Source of the DNA: Clostridium sp031626875
Lineage (GTDB): Bacteria; Bacillota; Clostridia; Clostridiales; Clostridiaceae
Direction: 5' to 3'
DNA length: 64,000 nucleotides
Assembly: GCF_031626875.1 (NCBI RefSeq)
Contig: NZ_JANDMF010000005.1
Span: 1 to 64,000 of the forward strand
A model generated the notes under the pieces. It did no database searches, was not told the DNA's origin, and was given only the letters and a program-made list of their open reading frames with translations. Position numbers and translations under genes: made by a program. Numbering within the stretch: the stretch's first letter is position 1; the number at the start of each line of letters is the position of its first letter. Of this stretch, positions 59,125 through 64,000 are shown piece after piece.

Positions 59125-59673
59125 CTAATATTGATAAAAACAAACTGTAGTATTTCCATACTTTTTGTTTTTTACAAGCCTTAAGTCTTCATATCCTTCA
59201 TATATCTCTTCAATACTATCTATTTTTGTAACAATTATCCCATCCTTATTAAGCATATCATTTTCCTTTACTATTTTCATAGCCTCTGGAATCATTTCTT
59301 TGCAATAAGGTGGATCTATAAATATTATGTCAAACTTCTTTCCATTTCTACTTAACATCTTTAAAGCTTCATAAGAATCCATATTAAGAGGAGTACAGAA
59401 ATCATTAAATTTCAAACTTTCTACATTTTGTTTTAATAATGGAAATGTTACTGAACTTTTATCTATCAAATAAACTTCTTTGGCTCCTCTACTTGCAGCC
59501 TCTAAACCTAAACTTCCTGTTCCAGCAAAAACATCTACAACTACAGCATCCTGTAAATAACCCTGAACTGAACTAAACATCGCTTCTTTAACTCTATCTA
59601 AAGTAGGTCTAGTTTCCATTGTTGCTGGTGAAATCAACTTACGACCTTTTGCTTTTCCTGCTATAATTCTCAC
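59125..59673 (-). CDS. rsmD: 16S rRNA (guanine(966)-N2)-methyltransferase RsmD
   Basis: RsmD methylates G966 of 16S rRNA in the assembled 30S subunit. The 182-residue product starts RIIAGKAKGRKLISP, and has the SAM motif VVDVFAGTGSLGLEAASRGA and the catalytic IDPPY. The start is GTG at 59673, with AAGGAGG upstream; an in-frame ATG at 59697 lies in the leader palindrome without an SD. A promoter lies at 59705-59733. Confidence 0.96.
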   Translation of the reverse strand: MRIIAGKAKGRKLISPATMETRPTLDRVKEAMFSSVQGYLQDAVVVDVFAGTGSLGLEAASRGAKEVYLIDKSSVTFPLLKQNVESLKFNDFCTPLNMDSYEALKMLSRNGKKFDIIFIDPPYCKEMIPEAMKIVKENDMLNKDGIIVTKIDSIEEIYEGYEDLRLVKNKKYGNTTVCFYQY

Positions 59674-59704
59674 TTTTAGTCCTCCTTGATGTAACATCAT
59701 AAAC

Positions 59705-59733
59705 ATTTTATCATATTACCTAAGTATATACAA
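59705..59733 (-). promoter_or_regulatory. Promoter of rsmD-coaD
   Basis: Minus strand: TTGTAT (59728-59733), a 17-bp spacer and TAAAAT (59705-59710), with TGA giving an extended -10. A perfect palindrome TGATGT-A-ACATCA (59686-59698) lies between it and the SD. Confidence 0.6.
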
Positions 59734-59764
59734 TTTATAAAAAATATACAACTATAGCTTCTAT

Positions 59765-61798
59765 TTAGTTAAAACAAATGTATTTACTACTCTTCTCAAG
59801 TCCTAAAGAAATTTCTTTTACCATTCTCATGTTATTTGGGTCTTCATTTTCAAGTATAAGCTTTGCCTCTCCCCTTGCACATTTTAAAATATCAATATCC
59901 TCATATATATCAGCTAAAAGAAGTCCTTCTGCCCCACTTTGCTTCATTCCAAACATCTCTCCTGATCCCCTAAGCTTAAGATCTTGTTCTGAAATAAAGA
60001 AACCATCTGTTGATTCTGTCATAATGGTCATTCTCTTTTTAGTAATATTACTCTTAGCATTGGCTATTAAAATACAGTATGATTCATATTGACCTCTTCC
60101 AACCCTTCCTCTTAACTGATGTAATTGGGCAAGACCAAACCTTTCAGCATTTTCAACTATCATAACAGAGGCATTAGGAACATTTACTCCCACTTCAATT
60201 ACAGTCGTTGATATTAAAACTTTTGTTTTATTGTCTTTAAATCTTCCTATTATCTCATCTTTTTCCGAAGGTTTCATCTTTCCATGAAGAATCTCAACTT
60301 CAACATCGCTAAATATTCCTTCTTTTAATTTTTTATAAATACTTTCAACTGAATTTAGTTGTTCTTTCTCATCTTCCTCAATCAATGGACATACAATATA
60401 CACTTGCCTTCCTTTTTCCACTTCATCTTTAGCTAATTCATAGGCGCTATTTCTTGAACTGTCTTGAAAGAATCTTGTATCAATCTGCTTTCTTCCTGGA
60501 GGAAGTTCATCAATTACTGAAACATCTAAATCAGAATAAAGATATAACGCTAAAGTTCTCGGAATTGGAGTAGCTGTCATTACAACAACATCTGCTCTTT
60601 TCCCCTTATTTATAAGTTTACTTCTTTGTTCAACACCAAATCTATGTTGCTCATCAGTAACAACAAGTCCTAATTTATTAAAGTCAACATCTTCTTGTAT
60701 CAAAGCATGTGTCCCTATAACTACTAATGGTTTATCTTCCTTAATTCTTTCTTTAATCCTTATCTTTTCTTTATTAGAAGTACTACCAGTTAATAATTCT
60801 ATTTCAACACCAAATTGAGATAACAATTTATTAGCCTCTTCATAATGCTGATTTGCCAAAATCTCTGTTGGTACCATAAAAGCCGATTTATATCCATTAG
60901 TATATGTATTATATATTGCAATTAAGGCTACTATAGTTTTCCCACTCCCAACATCCCCCTGAACAAGCCTATTCATAGGATATGAACTTTTTTGATCTCT
61001 AAGTATTTCACGAACCACCCTTGTTTGTGCTCCTGTCAACTCATATGGAAGTGCTTCTTTTAACTTTCTAATTTTATCATTCCAAGGAAAACTCATTCCA
61101 TTATTACTTTTCTTAATTTTACTTTTTAATAAAAGCAATTTCAAAGAATAAGTAAATAATTCTTGAAATTTAAGTCTAGTAATGGCACTATTTAAAATCT
61201 CTCTACTTTTAGGAAAGTGAATCTCCCTGATAGCCTTATCTAGTGATATCAACTTGTATTTATCCAGTATATATTGCGGTAAATTTTCACATATATCTAC
61301 AATATCCAAAACACTCATTACAAGCTTTGTAATTAACTTATCTGTAAGTTCGCCTTTCAGAGTATATATAGGTTTTATCTCACTACTTAAAGCATCTCGG
61401 TTTCCTATAATAGGATTTACTATTTCAAGAATTCTTCCTACCCTTTTAAACTTTCCCATAAGATTATATGAAGTCCCAACTCTAAAATTATTTTTAACAT
61501 AAGGTTGGTTAAACCATTTACACTCAACTTTATGCCCTTTATATTCAAATTCAATAGTTGATAAAAACTTTCCTGTTTTAGTTCTTACATCTCTTTTTAT
61601 AGCTATAACTTTACATGTTAGTATCTGTTTTTCCTCTGAATCTATCTCTTCAAATTCAGGATTTCCGCTTAAAAATTCATAATCCCTTGGAAAGTATAAA
61701 AGCAAATCAAGAACATTAAATATTGCTGCTTTATTTAATTTTTCTAAAACTTTAGGTCCAACTCCTTTAATTGTTGAAACCGGACTATATATATCCAT
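59765..61798 (-). CDS. recG: ATP-dependent DNA helicase RecG
   Basis: RecG reverses stalled replication forks and processes R-loops and Holliday junctions. The 677-residue product has an N-terminal wedge/OB domain (about 1-230, starting STIKGVGPKVLEKL), a DEAD-type core with Walker A GDVGSGKT, DEQHRFGVEQ and TATPIPRTLAL, and a second RecA lobe with GRVGRGQYESYCIL. The ATG at 61798 follows GGAGGAG. A strong terminator separates it from the DAK gene, and no good promoter is evident between them. Confidence 0.98.
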   Translation of the reverse strand: MDIYSPVSTIKGVGPKVLEKLNKAAIFNVLDLLLYFPRDYEFLSGNPEFEEIDSEEKQILTCKVIAIKRDVRTKTGKFLSTIEFEYKGHKVECKWFNQPYVKNNFRVGTSYNLMGKFKRVGRILEIVNPIIGNRDALSSEIKPIYTLKGELTDKLITKLVMSVLDIVDICENLPQYILDKYKLISLDKAIREIHFPKSREILNSAITRLKFQELFTYSLKLLLLKSKIKKSNNGMSFPWNDKIRKLKEALPYELTGAQTRVVREILRDQKSSYPMNRLVQGDVGSGKTIVALIAIYNTYTNGYKSAFMVPTEILANQHYEEANKLLSQFGVEIELLTGSTSNKEKIRIKERIKEDKPLVVIGTHALIQEDVDFNKLGLVVTDEQHRFGVEQRSKLINKGKRADVVVMTATPIPRTLALYLYSDLDVSVIDELPPGRKQIDTRFFQDSSRNSAYELAKDEVEKGRQVYIVCPLIEEDEKEQLNSVESIYKKLKEGIFSDVEVEILHGKMKPSEKDEIIGRFKDNKTKVLISTTVIEVGVNVPNASVMIVENAERFGLAQLHQLRGRVGRGQYESYCILIANAKSNITKKRMTIMTESTDGFFISEQDLKLRGSGEMFGMKQSGAEGLLLADIYEDIDILKCARGEAKLILENEDPNNMRMVKEISLGLEKSSKYICFN

Positions 61799-61816
61799 AC
61801 TTTTTCTCCTCCAAAG

Positions 61817-61845
61817 CATAAAAAGCACCAAAGGTGCTTTTTATG
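61817..61845 (-). terminator. Terminator between the DAK gene and recG
   Basis: CATAAAAAGCACC (61817-61829) pairs perfectly with GGTGCTTTTTATG (61833-61845) around a 3-nt loop. The U-run is part of the stem (TTTTTATG) on the minus strand. Confidence 0.75.
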
Positions 61846-61859
61846 TCAATATATTAAAC

Positions 61860-63500
61860 TTATTCTACTGCCATCAAGAAATAGTATAATGGTTGATCTC
61901 CTTTGTAACATTGAATGTCTAAATCTTCAAATTTCTCTTCTAATTTTGAAGCAAAACTATTCGCTTCATCTTCAGTAACATCTTTTCCATAGAATAAAGT
62001 AATTAATTCACTGTCTCCATTTACCATATCCTCAATAACTTTTTCTGAAACTTCAAATTTGTCTGATCCAACTTCCTTAATCTTACCTTCAACTAAACCA
62101 AGAATATTTCCTTCTTTGATTTCTAGTCCATCCATCTCTGTATCCCTTACTGCATAAGTTATAGATCCAGTGCTTACTGTTTCCATAATCTTTTTAAGAT
62201 CAGCTTCATTATCTTGAGCTTCAGCATCACCATTAAACATAGTTATACAAGTAATACCTTGTGGAATCGAAGTAGTTGGTATAACTCTAACATCCTTATC
62301 TGTTATTTCAGCAGCTTGAGTTGCAGCCATGATAATATTTTTATTATTAGGTAATATAAAAATGTGTTCTGCATTAAGCTTATCTATACATTCAAGCATG
62401 TCTTGAGTTGAAGGATTCATTGTTTGACCACCTTCAATTACATAATCAGCCCCAAGATCCTTGAAGATATTAGTTATTCCACTTCCCATAGCTACAGTAA
62501 TAAATCCATATTTCTTAGATTCTGCAGCTACTTCATCACTTGCCATACTACCTTCTTCAATTTCTTGTTCATTTAGTAAAAGTTCTCTATGTTCTTCTCT
62601 CATATTATCAATTTTTATCTTAGAAAGTTCTCCATACTTCACAGCCTTTGATAGAACATTTCCTGGATCATTAGTGTGTATATGAACCTTAATTACATCT
62701 TCATATCCAACAACTATCATAGAATCTCCCAAATGTTCTATTTCACTTTGGAATTTCTTTGATTCACTAGCCTCACCTAATATAATAAATTCAGTACAAT
62801 ACCCAAATTTAATATCTGTATCAGCTGTAGATTGAGCTCCAATCTTTACTCCTGAAGATATATTTATATCTTTAACTTCAGCTTGTATTCCTTCCTTAAG
62901 AGCAGCTGTCATACCTTGTAATATAATGTAAAGTCCCATTCCACCTGAATCAACTACCTTTGCTTTTTTTAAAGCAGGAAGTAACTCTGGTGTCTTATCA
63001 AGCATAACCTTTGCAGCTTTTGTTACCTCATCCATAAGTTCTGCTATATCACCATTATTGCTTTGAAGCCCAGCTTCAGCTGTTGCTCTAATTACTGAAA
63101 GAATAGTTCCTTCAGTTGGTCTCATAACAGCCTTATAAGCTGAATCAGCTCCTTGTTTTAATGCAGCTGCCATCTGCCCTGCATCAGCTTCATTAAGACC
63201 TTCTAGCCCTTTAGATATACCTCTAAATATTTGTGATAAAATTACCCCAGAATTTCCTCTTGCCCCCATCAAAGCACCCTTTGCAAGCACTTTAGATACT
63301 TCCCCAATAGACGTAGAGTTTAAATTTTCTATTTCCTTTACTGCCGCCTTAAATGTCATAGACATATTTGTTCCTGTATCACCATCTGGAACAGGAAAAA
63401 CATTTAACGCATTAACAAAATCACTTTCCTCAGACAATCTATTACTAGCGTTTACAACCATGTTATAAAAATCACGGCCATTAATTGATATATATTCCAT
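61860..63500 (-). CDS. fakA: DAK phosphatase/kinase-fold protein, FakA/YloV-like
   Basis: FakA is the ATP-binding subunit of fatty acid kinase, which phosphorylates fatty acids held by FakB for membrane lipid synthesis. The 546-residue product has an N-terminal DhaL domain with PVPDGDTGTNMSMT (metal-binding Asp39, Asp41) and MGARGNSGVILSQ near residue 80, a middle domain, and a C-terminal DegV-like/DAK region. I use the second of two ATG codons (63500) for better spacing from AGGAGG. It lies 9 bp after the Asp23 gene. A FakB gene is not seen here. Confidence 0.92.
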   Translation of the reverse strand: MEYISINGRDFYNMVVNASNRLSEESDFVNALNVFPVPDGDTGTNMSMTFKAAVKEIENLNSTSIGEVSKVLAKGALMGARGNSGVILSQIFRGISKGLEGLNEADAGQMAAALKQGADSAYKAVMRPTEGTILSVIRATAEAGLQSNNGDIAELMDEVTKAAKVMLDKTPELLPALKKAKVVDSGGMGLYIILQGMTAALKEGIQAEVKDINISSGVKIGAQSTADTDIKFGYCTEFIILGEASESKKFQSEIEHLGDSMIVVGYEDVIKVHIHTNDPGNVLSKAVKYGELSKIKIDNMREEHRELLLNEQEIEEGSMASDEVAAESKKYGFITVAMGSGITNIFKDLGADYVIEGGQTMNPSTQDMLECIDKLNAEHIFILPNNKNIIMAATQAAEITDKDVRVIPTTSIPQGITCITMFNGDAEAQDNEADLKKIMETVSTGSITYAVRDTEMDGLEIKEGNILGLVEGKIKEVGSDKFEVSEKVIEDMVNGDSELITLFYGKDVTEDEANSFASKLEEKFEDLDIQCYKGDQPLYYFLMAVE

Positions 63501-63509
63501 CATTACCTC

Positions 63510-63860
63510 CTAGACTCTTACCGCTTGAACATTTACTGTTACTGATGAAACTTTTAGCCCTGTAAAGTTTTCAACACTATAACGAACCTTTTGTATTATA
63601 TTATTTGCTATAACAGAAATTTTAGTTCCGTACTCCACCATTACAAATAATTCAATATTTAATCTATCTCCTTCAGTAAGTGTAATCTTAACTCCCTTAC
63701 TTAAATTTTCTACTCTCATAAGTTCCCAAAAACCTTCTCCAGCATTTTTAGACACCATGCCTACTACTCCATAACATTCCATAGTAGATAATCCAACTAT
63801 CTTCGCTAAAACTTCATCAGAGTAATGTATATATCCATTTTCCTTTGAAAATCCAACCAT
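63510..63860 (-). CDS. Asp23/Gls24 family envelope stress protein (YloU-like)
   Basis: This 116-residue protein belongs to the Asp23 family, membrane-associated or cytosolic proteins tied to envelope stress; the YloU branch is linked to the DAK gene in most Firmicutes. The sequence has YIHYSDEVLAKIVGLSTMEC and the C-terminal KVSSVTVNVQAVRV. The ATG at 63860 follows AGGAGGAG; an in-frame ATG at 63884 has a weak SD and contains this SD. A promoter is at 63892-63920. Confidence 0.95.
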   Translation of the reverse strand: MVGFSKENGYIHYSDEVLAKIVGLSTMECYGVVGMVSKNAGEGFWELMRVENLSKGVKITLTEGDRLNIELFVMVEYGTKISVIANNIIQKVRYSVENFTGLKVSSVTVNVQAVRV

Positions 63861-63891
63861 TACAACTCCTCCTCTTCTTTCCATATCTCTT

Positions 63892-63920
63892 ATTTTAGCC
63901 TACAAATTTATATTATTCAA
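63892..63920 (-). promoter_or_regulatory. Promoter of the Asp23-DAK operon
   Basis: Minus strand: TTGAAT (63915-63920), a 17-bp spacer and TAAAAT (63892-63897). I see nothing more in 63921-64000, which is AT-rich. Confidence 0.6.
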
Positions 63921-64000
63921 GATTTATCTATATAATAATAGTATCATCCTTTAATTTATTTTATATTTCACTTGATTTTTTTATACTTATTGTGATAAAA

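Overview
The window is AT-rich chromosomal core DNA of an endospore-forming Firmicute, most probably a Clostridium sensu stricto. The evidence is the codon use, strong AGGAGG/GGAGGTG Shine-Dalgarno (SD) sites, the sporulation genes spoVS and ylbJ, CodY, an RNase Y/RNase III decay system, the ackA-pta acetate pathway and the classical clostridial gene order. I do not name a species. Almost every gene is on the minus strand; only yraN (38185-38547) and the tmcAL-ylbJ pair (55648-58086) are on the plus strand. I see no tRNA, rRNA, CRISPR array, prophage, transposase, toxin or resistance gene.

Layout from left to right, each block transcribed right to left unless stated. 1-3967: ptsH (HPr), spoVS (with a near-perfect SigH promoter), rny, and recA with a LexA box. 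4072-8444: pgsA, rimO, ftsK/spoIIIE. 8553-14887: a ClpP-fold TepA-like protease, aspartokinase, ymxH, an M16 peptidase, pnp, rpsO. 15014-22408: the rimP-nusA-ylxR-ylxQ-infB-rbfA-nrnA-truB-ribF operon. 22706-33027: rpsB-tsf-pyrH-frr-uppS-cdsA-permease-dxr-rseP-ispG, with codY beside rpsB. 33335-38547: topA, dprA, comM and the oppositely oriented yraN. 38687-44427: rnhB, rbgA, rplS, trmD, rimM, khpA, rpsP, ffh, ylxM. 44510-53122: ftsY, smc, a 31-residue membrane protein, an Elp3-like radical SAM protein, rnc, acpP, plsX, rpmF, yceD. 53198-58086: ackA and pta, then tmcAL and ylbJ on the plus strand. 58066-63860: a coiled-coil protein, coaD, rsmD, recG, a FakA-like DAK protein and an Asp23 protein.

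The genes serve ribosome synthesis and maturation, tRNA and rRNA modification, RNA decay, protein targeting (Ffh, FtsY), chromosome structure and repair (Smc, TopA, RecA, RecG, RnhB, DprA, ComM), envelope lipid and isoprenoid synthesis, and acetate fermentation.

I did not find a convincing undescribed multi-gene system. What is unusual lies between the genes. SD sites are locked inside hairpins before tepA, ymxH and topA. A hairpin separates the SD from the AUG of khpA. A 21-bp stem sits in the rnc leader. Two tandem terminators lie in the nusA-operon leader. Promoter -35 boxes are embedded in upstream terminators. There is an 8-codon leader ORF coupled to yceD and a 31-residue membrane protein directly before smc. 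TTG starts are frequent (rimO, rseP, cdsA, uppS, smc). Promoters and RNA structures were found by eye and were not scored computationally.
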